From an uncultured Peptococcaceae bacterium (GTDB lineage Bacteria > Bacillota > Peptococcia > Peptococcales > Peptococcaceae): a DNA stretch of 13,948 bases. How positions within the stretch are numbered: the stretch's first letter is position 1; each line of letters begins with the position of its first letter. The notes below the pieces were generated by a model, which was given only the letters and a program-made list of their open reading frames with translations, was not told the origin of the DNA and searched no databases. The translations under genes were made by a program, and so were the position numbers. The stretch spans positions 1 to 13,948 of the forward strand of contig CAKQDL010000048.1 in assembly GCA_934229395.1 (NCBI GenBank), given 5' to 3'. Positions 1 to 7,296 of the stretch are shown in pieces.

Positions 1-70
1 GCGGCTTGAGTTCTAGAGCAGATGACACGCACGATTAATACCTAAAGGTATTTTACACACTAATTTGGAC

Positions 71-98
71 TTGACTAGCGCGCGAAAAGTGGTAATCT
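71..98 (+). promoter_or_regulatory. Possible sigma-A promoter for the SLH gene
   Basis: TTGACT (71-76) and TAATCT (93-98) are separated by 16 bases. TG at 90-91 gives an extended -10 (TGGTAATCT). The -10 matches the consensus poorly. It is the best candidate I see upstream of the first SLH gene, but a promoter closer to the gene cannot be excluded. Confidence 0.3.
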
Positions 99-121
99 AA
101 TCTTAATATGAGGTGAGCGTC

Positions 122-145
122 ATCCGTGTGGTAGCGGATTTTTTT
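122..145 (+). terminator. Weak hairpin with T-run in the leader
   Basis: ATCCG (122-126) pairs with CGGAT (135-139) across an 8-base loop and is followed directly by seven T residues. The stem is only 5 bp. It may be a weak terminator or attenuator inside the leader, or chance. Confidence 0.25.
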
Positions 146-281
146 GCGCCCATAAGCGCAGACCCCATAAAAATCAAGCGAGAGGGGATAGTGAATCACC
201 CAAAAAACGCGCAGCCCACAAAGCCGCAATATCGTCGTATCATCCCTTGGGATGAATACACTGTAGAAAAAGTTCGATTCC

Positions 282-334
282 TAGAATAGTCGTGTATGTA
301 TTTGTGAAGCTTTCACCCTTGAGGGGTACCCCTC
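282..334 (+). repeat. Partial copy A of the TAGAATAG repeat
   Basis: The copy starts with TAGAATAG (282-289) and continues with the family core CGTGTATGTATTTGTGAAG (291-309). It ends in the perfect 14-base palindrome GAGGGGTACCCCTC (321-334). It matches the reverse complement of the right end of the full element at 4247-4479 with few differences. It lies only about 70 bases upstream of the first SLH start codon, so it is part of that gene's leader or promoter region. Confidence 0.75.
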
Positions 335-358
335 TGTATTCCTTTGACAAGGAATACA
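335..358 (+). promoter_or_regulatory. Perfect 10-bp hairpin upstream of the SLH start
   Basis: TGTATTCCTT and AAGGAATACA form a perfect 10-bp inverted repeat around a TGAC loop. It directly abuts the palindrome at 321-334. No T-run follows, so it is not an obvious terminator. It could be an mRNA 5' stabilising hairpin or an operator. It overlaps a TTGACA (344-349) that lacks a good -10 partner. Confidence 0.5.
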
Positions 359-402
359 ATCTTTTCGTTAGTGACAAATTTTAGAGAAGGGAAGTAGTAT
401 CT

Positions 403-3400
403 ATGAGAAAATCAAGGTTCAAATGGTTCTTGTTACTGCTGTTTTGCGTCTGCATGGTGGCGATGATGGCGCCGGCCGCATTTGCGGCGAATGCGAGCGT
501 CAGCAATTACGGTGACCTCGTGACGGCGATCGCAAACGCAAAAGAAGGCGACACGATCACGCTGGGCGGGGACATCCAGGGCGATGTTACCATTCCGTCC
601 GGCAAAAATATCGTGCTGGACTTGGGCGGCAATACGCTGACCAACACCAACGCCGGTAAGGCGACACTGTTTGTAGAAAACGGCGCTGTGGCGACGGTGA
701 AAAACGGCACCATCAGCGGCGGCAAGAGCCATTACAACATCGCAGTCGGCACGGAGAAGGCTCCGGGCGGCAAGCTGACGCTGGAAGACATCACTGCGAC
801 TGCGGGCAATGCGGGCAGCTCCATGATTGACAACTGGGGTACGCTGACCATCGAGAGCGGCTCCTATACCGGTGGCTTGAATGTTGTAAAGAGCGAGGAA
901 GACTCAACGCTCGTTATTCGTGGCGGCAAGTTTACACTGAACGATTCAGTACAGGGTTACACAGGTGTCATTCTTAACTATGGTACGGCCACTATCACCG
1001 GTGGCGAGTTCATTCAGAACTCGACAGACGGAAGATGGAATCACCCACAGGTTGTTGTGACCGGCCAGATGGAAGGCCACACTGCTGCTATCACGACGAT
1101 TACCAGTGGTACATTTACTCAAAATAAGTCTAGTGATGATATTTTCCACGGTCTTGCCGCGGCGACCTCCAATAACTTCGAGGTCTCCGGCGGAACTTTC
1201 AACAAATTAGTAAAAAGTAGCTTTTTAAGCGACGGTTTGGTTTGCAAGAAAGATAGTGCGACCAACACCTATACGTTGGTGACCGGTGCTACTGGAGTTA
1301 CTTTAAGCGAAAGCGAAATAACCATTAAGGTTGGTGAAAGCATTAAACTGGAAGCAACTTTAACACCCGAAGATGCAGAACTTAAAAGTGTAACGTGGAA
1401 AACAGGCTCTAAAAAGATTGCTACCGTAACCAATGGTGTTGTAAAAGGTGTTGCGATTGGCGATGTGACAATTACTGCAACACCTAATGCTGCCGGTGCA
1501 ACTCCTGCTACCTGCAAAGTAACGGTAAAGGAAGATGAAGTCGCCGCAGTGGGCGAAACTACATATCCCACACTGTCCGCCGCCATTAACGCTGCGCAGG
1601 CGGGCGACACCATCACCCTGCTGAAGGATGTGGCTGAGGATATCGTCATTTCGTCTGACAAGACCATCACACTTGATCTGAACGGCAAAAAGCTGACCAA
1701 TAGTCGTGACAATACCATCACCAACCACGGTAAAATTGAGATCATTGATGAGACGGGCAATGGCGTAGTTGATAATATCACTAACGCCAAGGCTGCCATC
1801 AAGAACGATGGTACGGTGGTTCTGCGCGGCGGTACTTACACGCGCTCCAAGGAAGCCGGCAAGGACAAGGATAACGGCGGCGGCAACAGCTACTATACTA
1901 TCCTCAACGATAATGGCGGTTCGCTGACGATCTATGATGGCGTTACCGTTTATAATGACGGTCATTTCTCCAGCATGATCCGTAACGGCGGTACGGCCGG
2001 TGCAGAATCCAAGCTGTATATCATCGGCGGTACTTTCTCGGGCGGTATCAACACCGTGAAGAACGATGAAAGTGGCTATCTGAACATTTCCGGCGGTGAC
2101 TTCCGCAATACAACGCAGTATGTCGTTATGAACTGGCATAAGGCGGATATTTCTGGTGATGCTACTTTTGCGGTAAACGATACGGCAAAAGCGGTGCTGT
2201 TCACCTCTTCTTACGGCGGCGCAGATACTGTAAAGGGTGAGCTGACTATCAGCGGCGGCTATTTCAAGGCCGCTACCGATACACAGGATATGATTTGCGA
2301 TGCTTACGATGCAAATAACAAGGGCACAGCCTATGTTTCTGGTGGTTACTTCAATAAGGATGTTGCAAAGTTCTGTGTTACCGGTTTTGCATCTGTCAAG
2401 AATACGGAAAGCAACGCAAATGAATACCCCTACAAGGTCGGCGAGATGCCGGTGAACGACGAGAACGAGATCAAGCAGGCTGACGCCGTCGGCGCAATGA
2501 CGACCGATGTGAGCGCAATCCCGGCGGACAAGCAGAATGAGGCGGCCGATGTAGCCAAAACCGTCACTCCGACCGAAATCTCCACCGATAACGCCGAGGT
2601 CTCGACCGGCGACGAGCAGGCTGCGCTGACCGAGCTGGCCAAGCAGAAGAAGATTTCTCTGGACGAAACCGGCAAGGTAACGGACGAGAATGTTACCGTC
2701 AACATCATCAAGCAGGCGTATCTGGATGTTACCATGACCGCCTACGATGTGACCGACACCTACACCGTCGGCATGGACATCACCCCACGCTACAATCTGG
2801 TCGCGGTGGCTACCACCGGCAACGAGAAACCGGAGGTTGAAAACGGCTACACCATCGCGTCCAAGCGCGAAATGACCGTCACCGAGCCGACCGAGATTAC
2901 GGTTCAGCTGCCCGCCGCGTTCGTGAACAAGAAGGTCTACATCACCCACGAGTATGAGACCGGCAAGTTCAAGTATTACACTGCTACGGCGGACGAAAAA
3001 GGTCAGATCACCTTCGTGACCGATGGTTTCAGCCCGTTCACCTTCACGCTGACCGCGCCGGATAACATCGTGGCCGAGGTCGGCGGCGATGGCTACACCT
3101 CCTTCGCGGATGCTGTTGCGGCCGCGAACGACGGCGACACCATCACCCTTATCGATGAAAACGCTACCTATATAGGCACCATGACCGGCGATGCACGCAG
3201 TGTGAAGCTTACAAACAATACCGCAAAAGACATCACTGTAAAGATCAACGGTGACAATATCGTCGTTCCAGCAGATGGTCAGGTGACTTACACCTACGAA
3301 AAAGAAGACGTGAGTGTTAAAACCTACGACATTGACATTGAAGCAGTAAACGGCAGTGTAACAGCTAGCCACAAGTTTGCTGCCAAGGGTGCAACTGTGA

Positions 3401-4137
3401 CCCTTACCCCAGTGGCCAAGGACGGCTACAAGCTCGACTCTATCAAAGTTTGCCCAAATGCTGATGGCGGCGATGCACTCGAGCTCAAGGCCCTCGCAAA
3501 TGGCACCTTCTCCTTTAAGATGCCAGCTTGCGACGTGACTGTTCACGCAAGTTTTGTACCAGAAAAAGAAGACGTTACCCTGCCATTTAAGGATGTAGAT
3601 ACCAACGACTGGTTCTACGGCGATGTAGCTTTCGTTTACGAAAACGGCATCATGAGCGGCATGGCAACCGACACCTTCGCCCCACAAACCACCACCACCC
3701 GTGGCATGATTGTGTGCATGCTCCACCGCATGGAAGGCGAAGTAGCCCCAAGCGGCAGCAACAACTTTACTGACGTTACCCCAGGTGCGTATTATGAAAA
3801 CGCCATCACCTGGGCAAGCGAAAACGGCATTGTCAACGGCTACAGCGACACCGCTTTTGGCCCTAACGACGCCATCACCCGCGAACAAATGGCAGCCATC
3901 CTCTATCGCTACGCTCAGTACAAAGATATGGACGTAAGCATTGGCGAAAGCACCAACATCCTTAGCTACACCGACGCTCAAGACGTAAGCAGCTATGCCA
4001 TGAAGCCAATGCAATGGGCAGTAGGCTCCGGCCTCATCGGCGGTATGACCCAAGCCACCCTCGTGCCACAAGGTCAAGCCACCCGCGCCCAAGTAGCAGC
4101 CATCTTCCACCGCTTCTGCACCATGGATGCAAAATAG
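403..4137 (+). CDS. SLH-anchored beta-helix surface protein with Big_2-like domain
   Basis: The product is 1244 residues, exported and probably displayed on the cell surface. Residues 1-28 are a signal peptide with basic start, hydrophobic core and AFA cleavage site. Residues about 30-290 and 383-680 are Gly/Thr-rich repeats of the ISGGxF type, fitting right-handed beta-helix folds. Each opens with an AxxGDTITL motif. A bacterial Ig-like (Big_2) domain sits at about 295-378 between them. A third, short AxxGDTITL start is at about 895, followed by an InlB-repeat-like segment (about 972-1053). Three SLH domains close the protein (about 1060-1115, 1121-1180, 1185-1244), with TRGM, TREQ and TRAQ versions of the TRAE motif. 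SLH triplets bind the secondary cell-wall polymer. AGAAGGGA (385-392) supports the ATG. Codon use changes sharply near residues 910-960. Ligand or enzyme activity is unknown; I see no catalytic signature. Confidence 0.85.
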   Translation: MRKSRFKWFLLLLFCVCMVAMMAPAAFAANASVSNYGDLVTAIANAKEGDTITLGGDIQGDVTIPSGKNIVLDLGGNTLTNTNAGKATLFVENGAVATVKNGTISGGKSHYNIAVGTEKAPGGKLTLEDITATAGNAGSSMIDNWGTLTIESGSYTGGLNVVKSEEDSTLVIRGGKFTLNDSVQGYTGVILNYGTATITGGEFIQNSTDGRWNHPQVVVTGQMEGHTAAITTITSGTFTQNKSSDDIFHGLAAATSNNFEVSGGTFNKLVKSSFLSDGLVCKKDSATNTYTLVTGATGVTLSESEITIKVGESIKLEATLTPEDAELKSVTWKTGSKKIATVTNGVVKGVAIGDVTITATPNAAGATPATCKVTVKEDEVAAVGETTYPTLSAAINAAQAGDTITLLKDVAEDIVISSDKTITLDLNGKKLTNSRDNTITNHGKIEIIDETGNGVVDNITNAKAAIKNDGTVVLRGGTYTRSKEAGKDKDNGGGNSYYTILNDNGGSLTIYDGVTVYNDGHFSSMIRNGGTAGAESKLYIIGGTFSGGINTVKNDESGYLNISGGDFRNTTQYVVMNWHKADISGDATFAVNDTAKAVLFTSSYGGADTVKGELTISGGYFKAATDTQDMICDAYDANNKGTAYVSGGYFNKDVAKFCVTGFASVKNTESNANEYPYKVGEMPVNDENEIKQADAVGAMTTDVSAIPADKQNEAADVAKTVTPTEISTDNAEVSTGDEQAALTELAKQKKISLDETGKVTDENVTVNIIKQAYLDVTMTAYDVTDTYTVGMDITPRYNLVAVATTGNEKPEVENGYTIASKREMTVTEPTEITVQLPAAFVNKKVYITHEYETGKFKYYTATADEKGQITFVTDGFSPFTFTLTAPDNIVAEVGGDGYTSFADAVAAANDGDTITLIDENATYIGTMTGDARSVKLTNNTAKDITVKINGDNIVVPADGQVTYTYEKEDVSVKTYDIDIEAVNGSVTASHKFAAKGATVTLTPVAKDGYKLDSIKVCPNADGGDALELKALANGTFSFKMPACDVTVHASFVPEKEDVTLPFKDVDTNDWFYGDVAFVYENGIMSGMATDTFAPQTTTTRGMIVCMLHRMEGEVAPSGSNNFTDVTPGAYYENAITWASENGIVNGYSDTAFGPNDAITREQMAAILYRYAQYKDMDVSIGESTNILSYTDAQDVSSYAMKPMQWAVGSGLIGGMTQATLVPQGQATRAQVAAIFHRFCTMDAK

Positions 4138-4168
4138 TAGACAGCGGCTCGTGATTAACGATTAGAAT

Positions 4169-4203
4169 AAAAGCCTTCTCTGCACTTGCAGAGAGGGCTT
4201 TTG
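4169..4203 (+). terminator. Intrinsic terminator after the first SLH gene
   Basis: AAAAGCCTTCTCTGC pairs with GCAGAGAGGGCTTTT over an ACTT loop, with one G-T wobble. It lies 32 bases after the stop codon. The 3' T-run is short (four T, then GTG). An almost identical hairpin occurs again at 4505-4538. Confidence 0.85.
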
Positions 4204-4246
4204 TGTGTAGAAAAACTTAAAACGTGTATGTGAGTAGAAAGATTTG

Positions 4247-4479
4247 TAGAATAGCAAAAGCCTTCCCCACCTGGGGGGAAGGTGGCGGCGTAGCCGACGG
4301 ATGAGGGGTATGAGCGTCAGCGAATAATCGATTTACCAGTAAAGTGCGGTGAAAACACACCCTCATCCGAGTTTTTCGCAAAAAGCACGCGAAAAACCCA
4401 CTAATTCCGACGCGAAGCTAGTACCCGAAGGGTGCCCCTCAAGGGGGAAGACTTCACAAATGCATACACGACTATTCTA
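4247..4479. repeat. Full palindromic repeat element with TAGAATAG ends
   Basis: The element begins with TAGAATAG (4247-4254) and ends with its exact reverse complement CTATTCTA (4472-4479). Inside are two head-to-head units, each of the form CTTCCCC...GGATGAGGG: the left at 4262-4297 on the + strand, the right at about 4360-4454 on the minus strand. Such GGGGAAGGTGGC...GGATGAGGG repeats are common between genes in clostridia. The element is about 233 bases, has no coding capacity and could fold into a long cruciform or RNA hairpin. It resembles a MITE or REP-type element. No flanking target duplication is obvious. Confidence 0.7.
4371..4405. repeat. 35-base hairpin insert nested in the repeat
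   Basis: GTTTTTCGC (4371-4379) and GCGAAAAAC (4389-4397) form a perfect 9-bp inverted repeat. The 35-base segment is flanked by direct repeats TCCGA (4366-4370 and 4406-4410). Removing it with one TCCGA restores a sequence like the GGATGAGGG unit of the repeat family. This suggests a small insertion, though slippage or rearrangement is also possible. Confidence 0.5.
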
Positions 4480-4504
4480 AAAAACGAACTTTTACTACAC
4501 ACTG

Positions 4505-4538
4505 AAAGCCTTCTCTGCACTTGCAGAGAGGGCTTTTT
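4505..4538 (+). terminator. Second copy of the SLH terminator hairpin
   Basis: The hairpin has the same 14-base arms and ACTT loop as the one at 4169-4203, followed by five T residues. No gene lies directly upstream. It appears to be a duplicate created with the flanking repeat, and would act as a backup terminator between the two SLH genes. Confidence 0.75.
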
Positions 4539-4570
4539 ATATGCGGGGGGACCTGTGATTTAAAATTGAT

Positions 4571-4672
4571 GCGTGTATGCATTTGAAAAAGCCTTCACCC
4601 CCTCAGTCACCACTTCCGCTGCGCTACAGTGGCGCCAGCTCCCCCGATAAGGGGTGCACCTATGCTATTTTA
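4571..4672 (+). repeat. Diverged copy D of the repeat family
   Basis: GCGTGTATGCATTTGAAAAA (4571-4590) matches the repeat core, and is followed by GCCTTCACCCCCTCAGTC and a pyrimidine-rich palindromic stretch ending GCTATTTTAG (4663-4672). The right part (CCCTCAGTC...CTCCCCC) is of a type common in intergenic repeats of clostridia. The left TAGAATAG end is missing. The motif GCACCTATGCTATTTTAG resembles GCTCCTATGTTGTTCTAG at 6586-6603. Confidence 0.5.
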
Positions 4673-4727
4673 GTCACGTCCTCCCGCTCTGTTACCATAT
4701 TTTTCCTATCGGTGGACCTTTGTCCTT

Positions 4728-4736
4728 TGTTATAAT
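4728..4736 (+). promoter_or_regulatory. Extended -10 promoter of the second SLH gene
   Basis: TGTTATAAT is a perfect extended -10 (TGnTATAAT) with TATAAT at 4731-4736. No good -35 lies 16-18 bases upstream, as is usual for extended -10 promoters. The predicted start near 4743 gives a leader of about 36 bases to the ATG at 4779. The short inverted repeat GGAC CTTT GTCC (4713-4724) lies just upstream. Confidence 0.65.
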
Positions 4737-4778
4737 AAAAGGAGATGCTACTCTAGAGGGAAAGAAAGGAAGATATAT

Positions 4779-6548
4779 ATGAAAAAACGACTGATGGGTC
4801 TTTTGTTTGTGGCCATGCTGGCGCTGATGCTGCCGGCTGTGGCCTTTGGGGCGGAGGATGTGGCCGAGGTCAATGGCCAGCGCTACGCGAATGTGCACGA
4901 GGCCATTGAGGCCGCAAGCGCGGGCGATACAGTTACCATCCTTTGCGATGTGGCCATGGAGAAGGCGAGCGCAGACCTGCCTTATGGCGATTTTATCGAG
5001 GTTACCAAGGACCTTATCCTAGACTTGGGCGGCCACACCCTCACAAGCTCCGATACATGGTATGCTGTGCAGCACACAAAGGGCACCTTGACCATCCAAA
5101 ATGGCCGCATTGAAGGCGATTATGGCGTGTGCAGCTGGCATGACACCATGATTTTGGGCGAGGGCCTCACGGTGGATACTGTGCACGACGGCGTCAATGT
5201 GCGCTACGACAGCACGGTGCGCATCACCTCTGGCGCAAAGGTTAAGGCTGGCGAGATTGGCGTTGCCATCTATGCCTATGGCGACAACGACGCAGCCGCT
5301 ACCGCCACCCTTGTAGTAGAGGGCAGTGTGGAAGGCGATTTGGCCCTTCATGCCGACAGCGTTGGCCGTGCGCGCTACGATGTGCGCATCGAAGAGGGCG
5401 CCAACCTTACAGGGCGCCATGTGGGCATTTATATGACAAACGATGGCCTTCTCACCCTTTCTGGCGGCGATGTAAGTGGTCGCGCGGCCCTTGCCATACG
5501 CTCCGGCCAGTTTGAAATGACTGCTGGCAGCCTTACAAGCACCGCAACCTACGACGACACCGCCATAAGCCAGGAAACGGACATTGCCTACGACGGCTCT
5601 GCCATTGTGGTCGATTCCAACACCGCAGCCTTTGACGGCAACGTGCGCATTCATATTGCTGGTGGCCGTGTAGAAAGCCAGCACGCCGCCATTTTGCGCG
5701 AGCTTGGTAACGATGCAACGAGCACCAAACTAAGCGAGGTGCGCCTTGAGGGCGGCAGTTTCCTTTCTGCTATGGATGCCGTAAACGTGCGCAGCCTTGC
5801 AAAGGACAAAATCAAGGTAAGTGGCGGCAGCTACACCACCTCGGTAAAGGATTACACCGCCTCTAACATTGCCTGCGAGCTTTATAACGAGGGCAGCTAC
5901 ACCTATTACACCAGCCGCGAGGCCGCAGAGGCCGCTAAAACAGATCCAAATGGCGTGATTTTGGACCTCACCCACGACCCTGTAGAGCCACCAGTGAGCG
6001 ATTGGCCCTTTGCAGATGTGCGTGAGAGCGATTGGTTTTATAACGACGTGGTCTATGTGTACCAAAACGGCATCATCCGTGGCGTGAGCGACACAGCCTT
6101 TGCTCCGCAAGCCACCACCACCCGTGGCATGATTGTCACCATGCTCTGGCGCTTAGAGGGCGAGCCAGTAGCCACAGCAGCAGCTGGCTTTAGCGACGTA
6201 AAGAGCGGCGCCTATTACGAAGCGGCCGTAAACTGGGCCAACGAAAATGGTGTGGTGAGCGGCATGGGCGAAGGCCGCTTTGCACCAGATACAGCCATCA
6301 CCCGCGAACAGCTCGCCGCCATGCTCAGCCGCTACAGTGAGTACAAGGGCATGGACGTAAGCGAGCGCGCCGATTTGAGCGCCTATAGCGATGCATCCTC
6401 TGTAAGCAGCTACGCCCAAGAAGTTGCAGAATGGGCCGTGGCCAAAGGCCTCATAAGCGGCGTTACCGAAACCACCCTAGCTCCCCAAGGCCAAGCCACC
6501 CGCGCCCAAGTAGCAGCCATCATGACCCGCTATAGTGCCATGAAGTAA
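4779..6548 (+). CDS. SLH-anchored beta-helix surface protein
   Basis: The product is 589 residues and is a shorter relative of the upstream surface protein. Residues 1-24 are a signal peptide (MKKR start, hydrophobic core, AFG-A cleavage region). A single ectodomain at about 26-400 opens with the AxxGDTVTI motif and DLILDLGGHTL, then has Gly-rich turns with SGG motifs, fitting a pectate-lyase-like right-handed beta-helix. Three SLH domains follow at about 409-465, 469-525 and 529-589. It is probably anchored to the cell wall by the same polymer. The ATG is preceded by AAAGGAAG (4766-4772) at good spacing and an extended -10 promoter. Codon use (CCA, CAA) is uniform and matches the housekeeping genes here, unlike the 5' two thirds of its neighbour. 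Its SLH region shares 25-30-base identical DNA blocks with that gene. Ligand unknown. Confidence 0.85.
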   Translation: MKKRLMGLLFVAMLALMLPAVAFGAEDVAEVNGQRYANVHEAIEAASAGDTVTILCDVAMEKASADLPYGDFIEVTKDLILDLGGHTLTSSDTWYAVQHTKGTLTIQNGRIEGDYGVCSWHDTMILGEGLTVDTVHDGVNVRYDSTVRITSGAKVKAGEIGVAIYAYGDNDAAATATLVVEGSVEGDLALHADSVGRARYDVRIEEGANLTGRHVGIYMTNDGLLTLSGGDVSGRAALAIRSGQFEMTAGSLTSTATYDDTAISQETDIAYDGSAIVVDSNTAAFDGNVRIHIAGGRVESQHAAILRELGNDATSTKLSEVRLEGGSFLSAMDAVNVRSLAKDKIKVSGGSYTTSVKDYTASNIACELYNEGSYTYYTSREAAEAAKTDPNGVILDLTHDPVEPPVSDWPFADVRESDWFYNDVVYVYQNGIIRGVSDTAFAPQATTTRGMIVTMLWRLEGEPVATAAAGFSDVKSGAYYEAAVNWANENGVVSGMGEGRFAPDTAITREQLAAMLSRYSEYKGMDVSERADLSAYSDASSVSSYAQEVAEWAVAKGLISGVTETTLAPQGQATRAQVAAIMTRYSAMK

Positions 6549-6564
6549 GTGGGCAGTGGGTAGG
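6544..6564 (+). repeat. Heptanucleotide repeats at the SLH stop codon
   Basis: Three seven-base units run in phase: AGTAAGT, GGGCAGT, GGGTAGG. The first overlaps the TAA stop. The same GGGCAGT unit occurs in the longer tract after 13828. Only three units, so weak on its own. Confidence 0.4.
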
Positions 6565-6580
6565 TTTTATACCTCAAAAA

Positions 6581-6612
6581 GAGGCGCTCCTATGTTGTTC
6601 TAGCTACGCCTC
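6581..6612. repeat. Inverted repeat with a motif shared with the repeat at 4571-4672
   Basis: GAGGCG (6581-6586) and CGCCTC (6607-6612) are inverted arms. Between them, GCTCCTATGTTGTTCTAG resembles GCACCTATGCTATTTTAG at the right end of the repeat at 4571-4672. It may be a remnant of the same family. Confidence 0.35.
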
Positions 6613-6624
6613 GCCAAATAGTCC

Positions 6625-6651
6625 AAGCCTCCGCATGCGGGGGCTTTTTTG
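6625..6651 (+). terminator. Intrinsic terminator after the second SLH gene
   Basis: AAGCCTCCGC and GCGGGGGCTT form a 10-bp stem with one wobble and a two-base AT centre (the loop will open wider in practice), followed by six T residues. It closes the second SLH transcript 77 bases after the stop. Confidence 0.88.
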
Positions 6652-6666
6652 TCATTATTTCTCGGC

Positions 6667-6695
6667 TTGTGGATTTAGGCGCGAGGGTGTAAAAT
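6667..6695 (+). promoter_or_regulatory. Promoter of the first tetR gene
   Basis: TTGTGG (6667-6672) and TAAAAT (6690-6695) are spaced by exactly 17 bases. Transcription would start near 6702, inside the inverted repeat at 6700-6714, which fits direct autorepression. Confidence 0.7.
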
Positions 6696-6699
6696 AGTG

Positions 6700-6714
6700 G
6701 TGAACAGCGTTCAC
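6700..6714. promoter_or_regulatory. Predicted TetR operator 1
   Basis: GTGAACAGCGTTCAC has 6-base inverted arms (GTGAAC/GTTCAC) around AGC. It begins five bases after the -10 box and covers the predicted start point of the tetR gene. Its near twin lies at 7454-7468, upstream of the next gene. Confidence 0.75.
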
Positions 6715-6738
6715 TATGCGCCGATGAAAGGAATCCAT

Positions 6739-7296
6739 ATGAACAAAAACGTGACAAGCAAGCAGGAAATCATTGCCCAAGCCCGGGCACATCTATTGAG
6801 CCGTGGGGCGGAGGGGTTTAGTATGCGCGCCATTGCCGCTAGCTGCAATGTGGCGGTGGGCTCTTTGTACAATTATTTTCCCTCGAAGGGTGCTTTGATG
6901 GGCGCCGTGGTGGGCGACATTTGGCAGGATGTTTTTGCGCCATTTTTGGAGCACGAGGATTTTTCGAAGTTCGACGAGGCGCTGAGCTGTCTGTGCCATG
7001 CCTTCCAAGCTGGCGAGGAGCGGTATCCGCATTTTATGGCCGACCACGCCCTGCGCTTTGCCGATGGCGAAAAAGCCCAAGGCCGCAGTATGATGCACGA
7101 TTGCTTTTCGCGCCTGGCCACCAAGCTGCAAAAAGCCTTGGATAACGACGAGAGCGTGCGCGAAGGCGTGTTTGACGAGGTCCTCACCAAGGAAAAATTC
7201 GTTACCTTCGTGCTCAAATTCCTCGTCCTAGGCGGACGCCACAGCAAAAACGACAACGAAGCCCTCATAAAAATGGTACAAAGCAGCATCTACTAG
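6739..7296 (+). CDS. TetR/AcrR-family repressor
   Basis: The product is 185 residues, normal for a TetR-family dimeric repressor. The N-terminal helix-turn-helix at about residues 25-62 has the family pattern GFSMRAIAA..VAVGSLYNYF.SK, including the YNYFPSK end of the recognition helix. The C-terminal part is helical and variable, as expected for the ligand-binding domain; no ligand can be inferred. I chose the ATG at 6739 because AAAGGAA (6727-6733) sits five bases upstream. An upstream GTG at 6697 would put the promoter and operator inside the gene. The gene stands alone with its own promoter, and the shared operator predicts that it represses itself and the small membrane protein at 7487. 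Family assignment is firm; the regulon is inference. Confidence 0.88.
   Translation: MNKNVTSKQEIIAQARAHLLSRGAEGFSMRAIAASCNVAVGSLYNYFPSKGALMGAVVGDIWQDVFAPFLEHEDFSKFDEALSCLCHAFQAGEERYPHFMADHALRFADGEKAQGRSMMHDCFSRLATKLQKALDNDESVREGVFDEVLTKEKFVTFVLKFLVLGGRHSKNDNEALIKMVQSSIY

Larger units (their letters stand above)
1..402. other. Intergenic leader of the first SLH gene
   Basis: No gene is supported in this stretch. It contains a 6-bp hairpin (AATACC TAAA GGTATT, 37-52), a weak promoter-like pair (71-98), a short hairpin with a T-run (122-145), a palindrome CATCCC TT GGGATG (241-254), a partial interspersed repeat (282-334) and a 10-bp perfect hairpin (335-358). If transcription starts near 105, the first surface-protein mRNA has a leader of about 300 bases rich in short hairpins. 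I could not match it to any known riboswitch consensus. Confidence 0.6.

Noticed and set aside
344..378. Promoter built on TTGACA (344-349) for the first SLH gene.
   Set aside because: No acceptable -10 lies 16-18 bases downstream, and the hexamer is within the loop and arm of the 10-bp hairpin.
1360..4110. A 916-codon open frame on the minus strand opposite the first SLH gene.
   Set aside because: It mirrors the coding bias of the + strand gene, has a composition unlike a real protein, and lacks a ribosome site. The + strand frame has a signal peptide and recognisable domains.
4247..4479. CRISPR array or tRNA cluster in the intergenic repeats.
   Set aside because: The repeats are inverted and irregular, without regular spacers, and no tRNA T-arm or cloverleaf is visible.
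5019..5684. A 221-codon minus-strand frame opposite the second SLH gene.
   Set aside because: It is a shadow of the strong + strand gene, with an Ala/Cys/His-rich sequence that shows no domain.
6697..6738. Earlier GTG start for the first TetR repressor.
   Set aside because: It lies between the -10 box and the operator, upstream of the likely start of transcription. The ATG at 6739 has AAAGGAA in front of it.
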